From NCBI GenBank assembly GCA_024227155.1, contig JAAELB010000789.1, positions 1 through 35,637 of the forward strand: a stretch of 35,637 nucleotides of DNA, written 5' to 3'. The position numbers and the translations under genes were made by a program. Shown here one piece after another: positions 8,013-16,573 of this stretch. How positions within the stretch are numbered: the stretch's first letter is position 1; every line of letters starts with the position of its first letter. The notes under the pieces were generated by a model. That model was not told the origin of the DNA and searched no databases. It was given only the letters and a program-made list of their open reading frames with translations. The DNA is from Desulfobulbaceae bacterium. GTDB lineage: Bacteria; Desulfobacterota; Desulfobulbia; Desulfobulbales; Desulfocapsaceae.

Positions 8013-9500
8013 ATGTGGAAAACCTGGAGCACAATAGTGAAAAAAACTAACGATGATAAATTGCCTGCTCCCGAATCGGAGGCCTTTGAAATTTCCGCCA
8101 GGGAGTCCGATTCGTATAAAAAATTGAATCGTCAGCTCAACACAATAATCAATGCTTCATCTGATGGAATCTGGGTATGTGATGGGGACGGAATGATTGT
8201 TACCATCAATGGGGCATCTGAAGCCCTTAATGGTATACGTTCCAAAGATGTTATAGGGAAAAATATTAGCCAACTCCTGGAGAATAAGAGTTTTGACCTA
8301 TCTGTCAGTACAAAAGTTCTTGCCAGCGGCAGGCGGGAAACTATTGTACAACATATCGAGAAAACCAACCGCCTTCTCCTTTGTACCGGAACTCCGGCGT
8401 GGGACGAAAACGGCAAGATTGCCCTGATTGTAGTCAATGAAAGAGATCTGACAGAGCTTGAAGCATTACGCAATAAGTTCCAGGAAAGCAAAAAGCTTAC
8501 TGAAAAATTTAAAGAAGAGTTGTCAGAACTCACCCTGCGTGAATTACAGAGCAATACTATCATTGCAGAGAGTGCAGAGATGAAACATATCCTGCAGAAA
8601 TCACTGAAACTGGCTCAGCTTGGCGCATCTAATATTTTGATCCTTGGTGCCTCTGGTACCGGCAAGGGATTGCTTGCTAAATCAATACATAAAAACAGTC
8701 AAAGACGTGAAAATCCTTTTGTTGAAATAAACTGTGCGGCACTCCCTGAAAGTCTTCTAGAGGCAGAGCTTTTTGGCTACGAGAAGGGTGCTTTTACTGG
8801 TGCGGCAGATAGCGGTAAGGTGGGTTTATTTGAATTGGCCCAGGGTGGAACCATATTTCTTGATGAAATTGGAGACATGCCTGTGAGCCTACAGACCAAA
8901 CTTCTTAAATATCTTGATGATAAACAGTTCAGGCGTCTGGGTGGTACGAAGTCAATTAAAGTAGAATGCGTGACTATTGCTGCCACCAACCGAGATTTGC
9001 AGGATCGGGTTAAAAACAACAAGTTCCGGGAAGATCTCTTTTATCGGCTGTCCAGTTTTACCCTGGAAATCCCTCCGCTGTCCGAGCGTAGAGATGATAT
9101 ACCTGGACTGGTGCGCTTTTATCTAAAAAAGTATAATGAAAAATATTCTCGCTCCACCCACATCAGTTCCGGCACTGTCTCCAGTTTGCAAAATTATTCA
9201 TTCCCCGGAAATACCCGGGAATTAAAAAATATAATAGAGAATGGTGTGGTCCTCAGTGAGGAGGAAACCCTGGACAGGTTTCTGCTCGCCTCCATAGATA
9301 AGACCAATGTGCCACTCATTCCAGGTTATAAACTGTCAACCTCATCTAAGCAGATAGATTTAGGTGACACCTTGAATAAAGTTGAAAAACAACTCCTCAT
9401 TGAAGCAAAACAACACTGCAGGACCACACGGGAGATGTCTACTTTTCTCAATATCAGCCAGCCTTCTGTGGTTAGAAAGTTGAGAAAACATGGTCTTTGA
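8013..9500 (+). CDS. Sigma-54-dependent enhancer-binding protein with N-terminal PAS domain
   Basis: 495 residues from ATG 8013, preceded by AGGGAAAGTACTG; a TTG at 7989 is an alternative. A PAS domain (about 35-150: LNTIINASSDGIWVCDGDG...) is followed by a short coiled linker (LEALRNKFQESKKLTEKFKEEL) and the AAA+ domain. Walker A is GASGTGKG (about 212-219), the sigma-54 contact loop GAFTGA is intact (about 259-264) and Walker B is GTIFLDEIGD (about 279-288). The C-terminus ends in a TyrR/Fis-like helix-turn-helix, TREMSTFLNISQPSVVRKLR. There is no receiver domain, so the PAS domain is the likely sensor. It is transcribed toward the glutamate dehydrogenase gene, whose upstream region has a strong -24/-12 promoter, so that gene is the probable target. 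Confidence 0.9.
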   Translation: MWKTWSTIVKKTNDDKLPAPESEAFEISARESDSYKKLNRQLNTIINASSDGIWVCDGDGMIVTINGASEALNGIRSKDVIGKNISQLLENKSFDLSVSTKVLASGRRETIVQHIEKTNRLLLCTGTPAWDENGKIALIVVNERDLTELEALRNKFQESKKLTEKFKEELSELTLRELQSNTIIAESAEMKHILQKSLKLAQLGASNILILGASGTGKGLLAKSIHKNSQRRENPFVEINCAALPESLLEAELFGYEKGAFTGAADSGKVGLFELAQGGTIFLDEIGDMPVSLQTKLLKYLDDKQFRRLGGTKSIKVECVTIAATNRDLQDRVKNNKFREDLFYRLSSFTLEIPPLSERRDDIPGLVRFYLKKYNEKYSRSTHISSGTVSSLQNYSFPGNTRELKNIIENGVVLSEEETLDRFLLASIDKTNVPLIPGYKLSTSSKQIDLGDTLNKVEKQLLIEAKQHCRTTREMSTFLNISQPSVVRKLRKHGL

Positions 9501-9821
9501 TACTATCTTGTATCAAGAACTCGTTTTGTTTTTCCTCGAAAAGCTTCTACGCTCCCATGTTACTCTCTGGTTATTCATGTTGATTTTCTTTAGTTGTACC
9601 CTTTAAGTTTCTGATATGTATGTTCATATGTCTTTTGTGTTCCCGCTGGGGGCTTGTTTGCTTTTTCTCCCTGATAGTAAAGTGAATCAGTTGATATGTG
9701 ATGAAATAACAATGGCATAGTTGTGTTTGATACAGATACGAATCAATTGTTTGGTTTTGTGCTGATAAGCTAACTCTTCTATGTTGCTGTTATGATGTTC
9801 TTTCTTTTGTTTTCACTCGGT

Positions 9822-9836
9822 TGGCACTTCTTTTGC
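9822..9836 (+). promoter_or_regulatory. Sigma-54 (-24/-12) promoter for glutamate dehydrogenase
   Basis: TGGCACTTCTTTTGC matches TGGCAC-N5-TTGC exactly, with T before it (TTGGCAC) and TT after it. The GG and GC elements are at the correct spacing. Transcription would begin near 9848, giving a leader of about 180 nt that contains the palindrome at 9963. It lies directly downstream of a sigma-54 activator gene. Confidence 0.8.
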
Positions 9837-9962
9837 TTCTTGTATTTTATCGTAGTTGGTTTGTTGGCAATCTTATAGCGGTGATGTGCGAGGGGTTGGC
9901 GAAAGATGCATTGTAAGTAGCTGGGACATGCTCCTAGCTCGGGTTAAAGTGAAAATATTTAA

Positions 9963-9982
9963 TTAACTGATCAGTCAGTTAA
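9963..9982. promoter_or_regulatory. Putative TetR operator 4 (glutamate dehydrogenase)
   Basis: TTAACTGATCAGTCAGTTAA, 8-bp perfect arms (TTAACTGA/TCAGTTAA) around TCAG; the best copy of the four. It is 44 bp upstream of the start codon and about 115 bp downstream of the predicted sigma-54 start site, so it could act as a roadblock or overlap a second promoter. Confidence 0.65.
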
Positions 9983-10026
9983 TGAAGTTGTTAATGCGGG
10001 TCATTAATCTCAAACTGGAGTGTATA

Positions 10027-13000
10027 ATGGAAAATATTGAGACAACCGGAGGCTTCGTTACCAGGGGGGCTGATATTATCAATAGTGCCCAAAATGACGG
10101 TCTTGACTCACGTCTTCTCTACGAAGCTGTTATTGATTTGTCGTCAAAGGGTTTGATCACCGCTAACTGTATTAATATGGCGGCGGGAATTCTCTTGCAG
10201 GATCTCGGTTTACCCGAATATTTTTTTAAGCATATCAAAAAAGACTCACTGCTGAACCTGCTCCAATCTATTGCTTCGAGTATCCAGATAATTGATGGCA
10301 GGGTGGTCCTTTGCGACCGGGTGGCCCATATCGATTTTGATCTGACCCAGGAAAGTAATGTACATCTGGTCAGAATAGCCACAGAAGAGACACTTGATAA
10401 TATGGAGATAGTGCTTGCAGAAGACATCTCAGGGCACCGCCGGGATTACTATTATAGCCCGGAGAGTAACTACTACACCTATATCATTCACCCTGAAACG
10501 GTGGCTGATTTTGAAAAAAGTGAGTTTGTAAGCTCAAGGTTTCTCTTTTCTCTCACGGGCAACTATGATGAAATGCCGGAGCCTACCAGAAAGCGGTATG
10601 AAAAATTTCTGCTTAAATGTGAAAGCTCAGTGACACCACTGATTGAGGTTTTCAATTTACCTGAGACCGGCGAAACGCGGTTGATGTTCAAGAGTGATTT
10701 TGAGAATCCCCAGCTTCCTCTTTTAAGAAAATTGCTGGCGGATCACGGTATCACATTGATAAGAGCATATTGGGAGCCGTACTTGGCAGATTCTGCGGCA
10801 CCTTCATCTGTTTGCACTCTCTATCTTCAAGGGGAACTCAGTCGCAGCCAGGAAGCGGCACTCCTTGCGGATTTGCGTTCTTTTCGAGCATTTTCAGTAA
10901 ATAAGGCGACAGAACTCTATGCCAAGGGCCAACTCACTTTTAATGAGATGCTTTTTGCTGGTAATGCAATCGATTTTACCCATATGTTTGTTTTTAAAGA
11001 AAGTGACAATGCCACAGACAGAGAGATACTTGAAAGCCTAGGAAATAAAGACCATCAGGACGCATTCTCCAAGCGACTGCAGAGTTCAAATAAATCAATC
11101 TATGGTGCACCACTCATTGAAAAGATCGCCAGTGAAAATGTTGATCTTTTAAAGCTTCTTTATGGGATTTTTGAACAGAAATATGATCCAAAATCATTAA
11201 TAAAACCGACGGGGGAGGAAGTTGAAAAGAAATGGCAGGATTTCGACAAGATCATCTCCTCACGTTTTATTGACTTTACCCTGGGGTATGACATTTTTAA
11301 GTTCATGTTTAAAATTGTCACTTCTACCTTGAAAACGAATTTTTACAAAGAGTTCAAACGTTCATTTTCCTTTCGCTTTGATAACTCTATCCTCGATCCC
11401 CTGGTTTTTAGTCAACCTGTTTATGGCGTTTTCTATGTCAACGGGCACTATGCATGCGGCACACATCTCAGGGCAGACGATATAGCAAGGGGAGGGTTGC
11501 GATTGCTCCGCGTTTCCAGGTCTAACCATGAGGCTGAACTCGATAACGCGGTTCTCCTCAACTATGCACTTGGGCCAAAGGCGCAGCGACTTAAACATAA
11601 AGATATCTGCGAAAGTGGCTCTAAAGGCGTTGTGGTACCACATCCTCAGTATGCCTGCTATTCAATGGAAGCGCTTTTGGATTATAGTGAAGGGATGATG
11701 GACCTCATGCAACCTGACTCATCCATTGTTGATTATTACGGTAAACCAGAACTGCTTTTCTTTGGTCCTGATGAAGGAACTGCTCCTTTGATGGACGCCG
11801 TTGCTTTGAGGGCAAAGGAGAGGGACTATCAATATTGGAGGACCATTACCACTGGTAAGAGTTTTGGTATTCCCCATGACACCTACGGTGTGCTTGACTC
11901 AGGAGAACTCTTTGGCCTTAATGATCGCGGGGGAGAAGGGGTTGAGCTGCAGATAGATGGGACACCCGTTCTTGTCACGGATGACATGGATGAGATCTAT
12001 GAGAGAATTGGTGGTCGGATTGAGACAAGCGGTATGACAACCAGTTGCGTGATGAGCGCCTTTCGTTCCCTGGTTGACCATTATGGTGCAGCGGAAGATC
12101 AGCTGAACCTGATGATAACCGGAGGTCCGGATGGGGATCTTGGTGCCAACGAGATACAGAGCTATAAGGGGAAAATATGTCTGGTGATAGATGGGGGTTC
12201 GATTCTTTTTGACCCTGAAGGGCTGGATAAAAAAGAATTGATGAAGATCGCTTTTAAGAGGAATTCCTCACCCCGACAGAATTCGCTAAGCTTTCCTCCA
12301 GAAAAATTGAGTAAAAATGGCTTTATGGTACCGCTTTCGGCAAAGGATATAACTCTCCCTGACGGAACAGTTATAGAGGATGGTGCGCTCTTTCATCGTA
12401 CCTTTCTCTCCAACAGTGCAAGCAGGAAATATATAGAGCAGGCACAGATAGAAGCATTTATCCCCTGTGGGGGGTTCAAGGACACTGTCAATCAGAATAA
12501 CGTGAAACAGTTTCTTGGTAATTTTCGGGAGCTTCGGTTTATCGTTGAAGGTGCAAATGTTTTCTTTGATGACGTTGCCAGACGCTATATTGGCACCCAG
12601 ACAGATATCAGGCATATAAAGGACTCAACGGCAAATAAAGGGGGGGTGTTTAGCAGTTCCATTGCAGAAGTACTCACAGCTTTTCTCTTTCAGGAGGACT
12701 ATGAAGAAAAACTTCTCAATGATCAAAAGACCAGAAGTGCACTAATCAAGGATATCATTCAACTGGTACGTTTTTATGCCAGGATAGAGACAGAGCTGTT
12801 GCTAAAACTCTACGATGCTGACCCCACTATCCCGCTATTTGATCTCTCTGAGAGAACCAGTGAACAGATTTTTGCCTTGCAGGATATTTTGGCCAATAAA
12901 CTCCAGAAGATTCTGGCTGATGAAGAGCTTACCTGGCTGGTTATGGAACATTATATACCTTCGGTGCTGATCAAAGTACTCGGTCGGGATTCTATCATGG

Positions 13001-13161
13001 CTGTTTTCAATAGTGTCGAATTACAACCGTACCGCGATGCAATAATAACTAAAAAGCTTGCCTCAATGGCCTTGTATCGATTTGGCCAGGAGTGGGAAAA
13101 TTTTCTGGAAAGCCTGGATAAAGATTTTCCTGCCCCGCTATATAAGGCGCTGCAACAGTGA
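10027..13161 (+). CDS. NAD-specific glutamate dehydrogenase, large (about 115 kDa) class
   Basis: 1044 residues. The ATG at 10027 with GGAG six bases upstream is chosen; the frame extends 15 codons further, but that would start inside the operator. The catalytic half shows GTHLRADDIARGGLRLLRVS (glutamate-binding area), GSKGVVV, the unusual insert region GPDEGTAPLMD, SFGIPHDTYGV, the Rossmann segment MITGGPDGDLGANEI and FIVEGANVFF. This arrangement matches the fungal/protist GDH2-type 115-kDa enzymes rather than the 50-kDa hexamers or 180-kDa bacterial type. The reaction is L-glutamate + NAD+ to 2-oxoglutarate + NH4+. The N-terminal 450 residues are probably regulatory. Next to the aminotransferase operon it would regenerate 2-oxoglutarate. 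Confidence 0.88.
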   Translation: MENIETTGGFVTRGADIINSAQNDGLDSRLLYEAVIDLSSKGLITANCINMAAGILLQDLGLPEYFFKHIKKDSLLNLLQSIASSIQIIDGRVVLCDRVAHIDFDLTQESNVHLVRIATEETLDNMEIVLAEDISGHRRDYYYSPESNYYTYIIHPETVADFEKSEFVSSRFLFSLTGNYDEMPEPTRKRYEKFLLKCESSVTPLIEVFNLPETGETRLMFKSDFENPQLPLLRKLLADHGITLIRAYWEPYLADSAAPSSVCTLYLQGELSRSQEAALLADLRSFRAFSVNKATELYAKGQLTFNEMLFAGNAIDFTHMFVFKESDNATDREILESLGNKDHQDAFSKRLQSSNKSIYGAPLIEKIASENVDLLKLLYGIFEQKYDPKSLIKPTGEEVEKKWQDFDKIISSRFIDFTLGYDIFKFMFKIVTSTLKTNFYKEFKRSFSFRFDNSILDPLVFSQPVYGVFYVNGHYACGTHLRADDIARGGLRLLRVSRSNHEAELDNAVLLNYALGPKAQRLKHKDICESGSKGVVVPHPQYACYSMEALLDYSEGMMDLMQPDSSIVDYYGKPELLFFGPDEGTAPLMDAVALRAKERDYQYWRTITTGKSFGIPHDTYGVLDSGELFGLNDRGGEGVELQIDGTPVLVTDDMDEIYERIGGRIETSGMTTSCVMSAFRSLVDHYGAAEDQLNLMITGGPDGDLGANEIQSYKGKICLVIDGGSILFDPEGLDKKELMKIAFKRNSSPRQNSLSFPPEKLSKNGFMVPLSAKDITLPDGTVIEDGALFHRTFLSNSASRKYIEQAQIEAFIPCGGFKDTVNQNNVKQFLGNFRELRFIVEGANVFFDDVARRYIGTQTDIRHIKDSTANKGGVFSSSIAEVLTAFLFQEDYEEKLLNDQKTRSALIKDIIQLVRFYARIETELLLKLYDADPTIPLFDLSERTSEQIFALQDILANKLQKILADEELTWLVMEHYIPSVLIKVLGRDSIMAVFNSVELQPYRDAIITKKLASMALYRFGQEWENFLESLDKDFPAPLYKALQQ

Positions 13162-13212
13162 GAAAACAAGGGTCTGGATTAGTCTTCGGGCTGATCCGGG
13201 GTTTGTTCTGTT

Positions 13213-13365
13213 GTAACCGTTCACCAGCACCCCATTTTCGTCCGATCAGGCCTCCTGGCATAGCCTGCTATAGCCAGGAGATCAGCTTGAACGAACCTGG
13301 AGCACTGGACGAACGGTTACGGACTCTGGTTACGCAGTCTTTTGAAGGGGACGGTGAACGGTTAC
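13213..13365. repeat. MITE/REPIN-like element with 13-bp perfect terminal inverted repeats
   Basis: GTAACCGTTCACC (13213-13225) and GGTGAACGGTTAC (13353-13365) are exact inverted copies bounding 153 bp. Inside is a strong hairpin, CTCCTGGC (13252-13259) pairing with GCCAGGAG (13273-13280), and an extra internal GAACGGTTAC (13311-13320). A small frame at 13158-13388 runs through it but looks non-coding. It sits in the convergent gap between the dehydrogenase and the phosphopantetheinyl transferase genes. No transposase is inside, so mobilisation in trans, possibly by a RAYT-type enzyme, is an inference. Confidence 0.65.
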
Positions 13366-13391
13366 GTTCTGTTCAATGGAGGGGCTGAATA

Positions 13392-13424
13392 GCCAAACTG
13401 CTTAAGATTCTTAAGCAGTTTGGC
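13392..13424. terminator. Perfect 15-bp stem hairpin between convergent genes
   Basis: GCCAAACTGCTTAAG (13392-13406), loop ATT, CTTAAGCAGTTTGGC (13410-13424). It is very stable and perfectly symmetric, placed where plus-strand (dehydrogenase) and minus-strand (phosphopantetheinyl transferase) transcripts meet, and it contains the stop codon of the latter (13411-13413). Neither side has a good U-tract, so it may be a bidirectional terminator of low efficiency or an mRNA 3'-end stabiliser. Confidence 0.55.
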
Positions 13425-14199
13425 GAGAGAGTATGTTGGAGGAGAGTTTGTCAGTAAGACTGAGACCGTCCAGTGTCACCTGGTGGATGGTTATCACGGG
13501 CTCTGGAATGGTTGTTGCGGCTGAAAAAATATAGTCGGGATGTGCAGGGGCTGTATAGAAATGCCAGCAATTACCTGCTCCTTCTTTCCCAAGATTTTTT
13601 CCTTCAATCGTAGTCCATTTTTTTAACTGGGTCATATGGCTAAACGATGACGAGGTGAATGGGATGAGTAGTCCTTTGCCGATTGCCTTGACAAAGGCTT
13701 CTTTCAGTGTCCAGGATTTATAGAAAAACTCTCTCTGCTCTTTTGTAGAGAGTGACTGGTAAAAGCTCTGCTCTTTTTCACTAAAAACCTTTCTGGTAAG
13801 GTCTCTTTCGTATTTTCTGGCGCGTACCTGTTCTATGTCGCAGCCAGTTTTCTCTGTGTTGCTGACAGTACAGCAGACCATTCCCTTGGTATGGGAAAGG
13901 CTGAAGTAGAGTGTGAGTTTTTCAGTTCCACTAAACCAGTAAGGACGGCCCATCTCGTCGGGAATGGCCTCAATATGGGCAGGGTTGCAATCCGTGTAGA
14001 GTGTCAGCAGATGACGCAATAAAACCCGTGAGGCAATAAATTCATCTCTTTTTCCGGCAACTTTAAACTTATGATATCTTACAAGCTCTCTCTCTGAGAA
14101 GGTGTTTGTAATCTCGCTTTGGCTGTATTTGTCGCTGTGGTTCGGATCTATGGGGACAAGCCATAAGTCGACCCGGTTTTTTGCTAGTGTTATGGTCAT
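13411..14199 (-). CDS. 4'-phosphopantetheinyl transferase, Sfp/HetI type
   Basis: 262 residues. The family signatures are present: GCDIEQVRARKY (Mg2+-binding Asp/Glu, about 119-130) and WTLKEAFVKAIGKGL (about 168-182, the WxxKEA motif). SRVLLRHLL and FSLSHTKGMV are also typical of Sfp-type enzymes, and the length fits the two-lobed monomeric form rather than the 120-residue AcpS. It transfers phosphopantetheine from CoA to a serine on acyl or peptidyl carrier proteins. It starts 10 bp after the kbl stop codon, so it belongs to the tdh-kbl operon. That pairing is unexpected because no carrier protein or polyketide/NRPS gene is nearby. Confidence 0.9.
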   Translation of the reverse strand: MTITLAKNRVDLWLVPIDPNHSDKYSQSEITNTFSERELVRYHKFKVAGKRDEFIASRVLLRHLLTLYTDCNPAHIEAIPDEMGRPYWFSGTEKLTLYFSLSHTKGMVCCTVSNTEKTGCDIEQVRARKYERDLTRKVFSEKEQSFYQSLSTKEQREFFYKSWTLKEAFVKAIGKGLLIPFTSSSFSHMTQLKKWTTIEGKNLGKEGAGNCWHFYTAPAHPDYIFSAATTIPEPVITIHQVTLDGLSLTDKLSSNILSRQTA

Positions 14200-14209
14200 T
14201 TCTTGCTAA

Positions 14210-15430
14210 CTATGCTGTTGCCAGAATCTGCAGGGCGTAATTGATATCCGCCTCAGTGTGGCCACTGTTTATCTGGAAACGGATGCTCTCATCCCCTTTG
14301 GGGACTACGGGGAATGTGAGGCCAACCACAAGGATACCTGAATCAAAAAGTCGTTTGACCAGTGCCTGGGTTTTTTCTGTATCTCGTACCATAAGTGGGA
14401 CCACAGGGTGCGGGCCGGGGATTGATTCCAGTCCCAGGCCTGCAAGGCCATTGCGAAATTGTGCAGTACGCTCTTTTAGATTATTTAATAATGTCAAACC
14501 CTCATCGCTGTCGCAGATGTTAATTGAGGCTGTTGCAGCACTACAATCGGCAACACTGAGGGGATTGGTGTAGATATAGGTGTCAGATTTCTGCCGTACC
14601 GCTTCAATAACTGTGGGGCTGGCAGCAATGAAGCCTCCATTGACACCAAAGGCTTTGCCGAAGGTACCGATTATGATGTCCGGACTCGCTCCGCTAAATT
14701 CCGGGGTACCTCTGCCGCTGTCTCCGTAAGCCCCTATGCCGTGTGAATCGTCCACCACCGTAATAATACCATCGGAAAAGTTTTTTTCGTGCTGTCTGGT
14801 GATGGCAATTATTTCATCAATGGGGGCGTAATCGCCGCGCATTGAAAAAATTCCATCGAAAATGACCACTACCCTGGTGATTCCGTCCCGGATCTCATGT
14901 AGACATTTCTCTAGCCCTTTCATGTCATTATGAGGATAGATTCCTTTGTTTTCTCTAGGAACTCCTGCAATTCGCATGGCCCGGATAATAGAATTATGAT
15001 TAAGTTGGTCTCCTATCCAATGGGTGGTTGTGTTGCCTATGGCGAGTGCCAGCCCACAATTGGCAGTGTAGGCGGAGTTAAAGATCTTCGCTGCCGGTTT
15101 TTCTGTAAAACGGGCAATTCGCTCTTCAAGCTCAACGTGGTATGTGTATGTGCCATCGATAAAACGAACTGCACCCGGCCCAACGCCACATGCATGGGTG
15201 GCAGCGTCTGCGGCTGCAATGATCTCTGGGTGATTTGCCAGGTTTAGATAGGAATTGGTGTTCATCCTGAGGAATTCTCTGTTCTCCCCTTTAAGGGTGT
15301 AGCGTGGTCCTAAGCTTCCTGTTGCGGGGATATAGCCTGTGATAATCCGTTCAGGATTTTTTGCTCTACCTTCATTTGCCAGGGTTTGCAGCTCTTTTGT
15401 AAGGCTGTTGTCTAATCGTTTCAGGCCCAT
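14210..15430 (-). CDS. kbl: Glycine C-acetyltransferase (2-amino-3-ketobutyrate CoA-ligase)-like
   Basis: 406 residues, alpha-oxoamine synthase family. NSYLNLANHPEI, GVGPGAVRFIDGTYTYHVEL, VVDDSHGIGAYGDSGRG (PLP-contacting Asp/His) and the PLP-lysine segment GTFGKAFGVNGGF are visible. The GGG/GG loop after the lysine is more divergent than in E. coli Kbl (TLGKALGGASGG). It begins one base after the tdh stop codon (TAG-T-ATG), so translation is coupled. With tdh it would convert threonine to 2-amino-3-ketobutyrate and then, with CoA, to glycine and acetyl-CoA. Another alpha-oxoamine synthase acting on a different acyl-CoA is possible, but the tdh neighbour favours this call. Confidence 0.82.
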   Translation of the reverse strand: MGLKRLDNSLTKELQTLANEGRAKNPERIITGYIPATGSLGPRYTLKGENREFLRMNTNSYLNLANHPEIIAAADAATHACGVGPGAVRFIDGTYTYHVELEERIARFTEKPAAKIFNSAYTANCGLALAIGNTTTHWIGDQLNHNSIIRAMRIAGVPRENKGIYPHNDMKGLEKCLHEIRDGITRVVVIFDGIFSMRGDYAPIDEIIAITRQHEKNFSDGIITVVDDSHGIGAYGDSGRGTPEFSGASPDIIIGTFGKAFGVNGGFIAASPTVIEAVRQKSDTYIYTNPLSVADCSAATASINICDSDEGLTLLNNLKERTAQFRNGLAGLGLESIPGPHPVVPLMVRDTEKTQALVKRLFDSGILVVGLTFPVVPKGDESIRFQINSGHTEADINYALQILATA

Positions 15431-15431
15431 A

Positions 15432-16472
15432 CTAATTATCCTCCCAGTTAAGTATCACTTTGCCGGAGTATCCTGACCGCATGACCTCAAAGCCTTCAAG
15501 GTAGTCCGTATATGGGTAGTGATGGGTAATGATATCGGTGATGTCAAGTCCTGACTGGACCATGGAGGTCATCTTGTACCATGTTTCATACATCTTACGG
15601 CCATAAATACCTTTGATGGTAAGTCCATTGAATACCACCGTATTCCAGTCGATTTTGGTGTCTTCGGGCATAATTCCAAGTAGGGCAATTTTACCGCCGT
15701 GGCGCATATTTTCAAGTATAGATTCTAAGGCTGCAGGGTTTCCTGACATCTCCATTGCCACATCAAAGCCCTCTCGCATTTGCAGTTCTGAAGGGATGTT
15801 ACCAATTTTCTCACGGCTTACATTAACCGTACGGGTGGCTCCCACCTTCTGCGCCAGTTGCAGCCGGTATGAGTTTATATCTGTTACCACCACATGCCTT
15901 GCTCCGGCGTGCCTGGAAATGGCGGCGGCCATACAACCGATGGGACCAGCACCCGTAATGAGGACATCTTCCCCTAAAATATCAAAAGAAAGTGCCGTAT
16001 GGGCGGCGTTGCCAAGAGGGTCAAAGCAGGCGAGGACATCAAGAGATATTGACGGGTCGCAACCCCAGACATTGGACATGGGGATGCTGATATACTCCGC
16101 AAAGGCACCCTGGCGATTCACTCCAACCCCGCTGGTGTTTTTACAGAGGTGGCGCTTGCCGGCAAGGCAGTTGCGGCATTGACCACACACCAGATGTCCT
16201 TCTCCAGAAACCAGGTCTCCCGGGTTGAAACCGTACGCGTTTTCACCAAGTTCAGCAACCAACCCTACAAATTCATGGCCTATGACCATGGGAACAGGAA
16301 TGGTTTGTTGGGCCCAGCGATCCCAGTTGTATATATGGACATCGGTGCCGCAAATGGATGTGCGGAGAATTTTTATCAGTACATCGTTTTTCCCAACTTT
16401 TGGAATGGGCACCTCTTCAAGCCACAACCCCACCTGTTTTTTAGCTTTTACCAATGCTTTCATCGTCTTCAT
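15432..16472 (-). CDS. tdh: L-threonine 3-dehydrogenase (zinc alcohol-dehydrogenase fold)
   Basis: 346 residues, AAGGAG precedes the ATG. Zinc-site pattern: catalytic Cys in [20 protein letters not shown], and the structural zinc cysteines in [15 protein letters not shown]. The NAD-binding Rossmann motif is [26 protein letters not shown] and [14 protein letters not shown] are characteristic of Tdh rather than generic alcohol dehydrogenases. It oxidises threonine to 2-amino-3-ketobutyrate with NAD+. First gene of a tdh-kbl-phosphopantetheinyl transferase operon, 101 bp downstream of the pseudouridine synthase stop codon. Confidence 0.92.
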   Translation of the reverse strand: MKTMKALVKAKKQVGLWLEEVPIPKVGKNDVLIKILRTSICGTDVHIYNWDRWAQQTIPVPMVIGHEFVGLVAELGENAYGFNPGDLVSGEGHLVCGQCRNCLAGKRHLCKNTSGVGVNRQGAFAEYISIPMSNVWGCDPSISLDVLACFDPLGNAAHTALSFDILGEDVLITGAGPIGCMAAAISRHAGARHVVVTDINSYRLQLAQKVGATRTVNVSREKIGNIPSELQMREGFDVAMEMSGNPAALESILENMRHGGKIALLGIMPEDTKIDWNTVVFNGLTIKGIYGRKMYETWYKMTSMVQSGLDITDIITHHYPYTDYLEGFEVMRSGYSGKVILNWEDN

Positions 16473-16573
16473 AGCCGCGCTCCTTATTTCACCCTTGGCA
16501 CTGTCAGGTGGGTTGAGATTTTCTGGCTGGAATGGAAAACGTTTGAATTTCCTGTTTCTATTATATCAAAGCC

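Larger units (their letters stand above)
9501..10026 (+). promoter_or_regulatory. 526-bp control region upstream of glutamate dehydrogenase
   Basis: No gene seen. From left: a 7-bp stem hairpin overlapping the activator stop codon (TTGATAC 9497-9503 with GTATCAA 9510-9516, poor U-tract), a T-rich stretch of about 300 bp that may hold the activator's upstream binding sites, the sigma-54 promoter at 9822-9836, a small hairpin at about 9918-9938 (AGCTGGGA-CATGC-TCCTAGCT, one G-U pair) in the predicted leader, and the TetR-type operator at 9963-9982. Confidence 0.6.

Noticed and set aside
9862-9876. Second sigma-54-like site TGGCAATCTTATAGC upstream of glutamate dehydrogenase
   Set aside because: The spacing fits but -24 lacks the C of GGCAC and -12 is TAGC rather than TTGC; the perfect site at 9822 is the better call.
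13213-13365. Integron attC site
   Set aside because: The ends do not fit the RYYYAAC/GTTRRRY core sites and no integrase or cassette structure is present.
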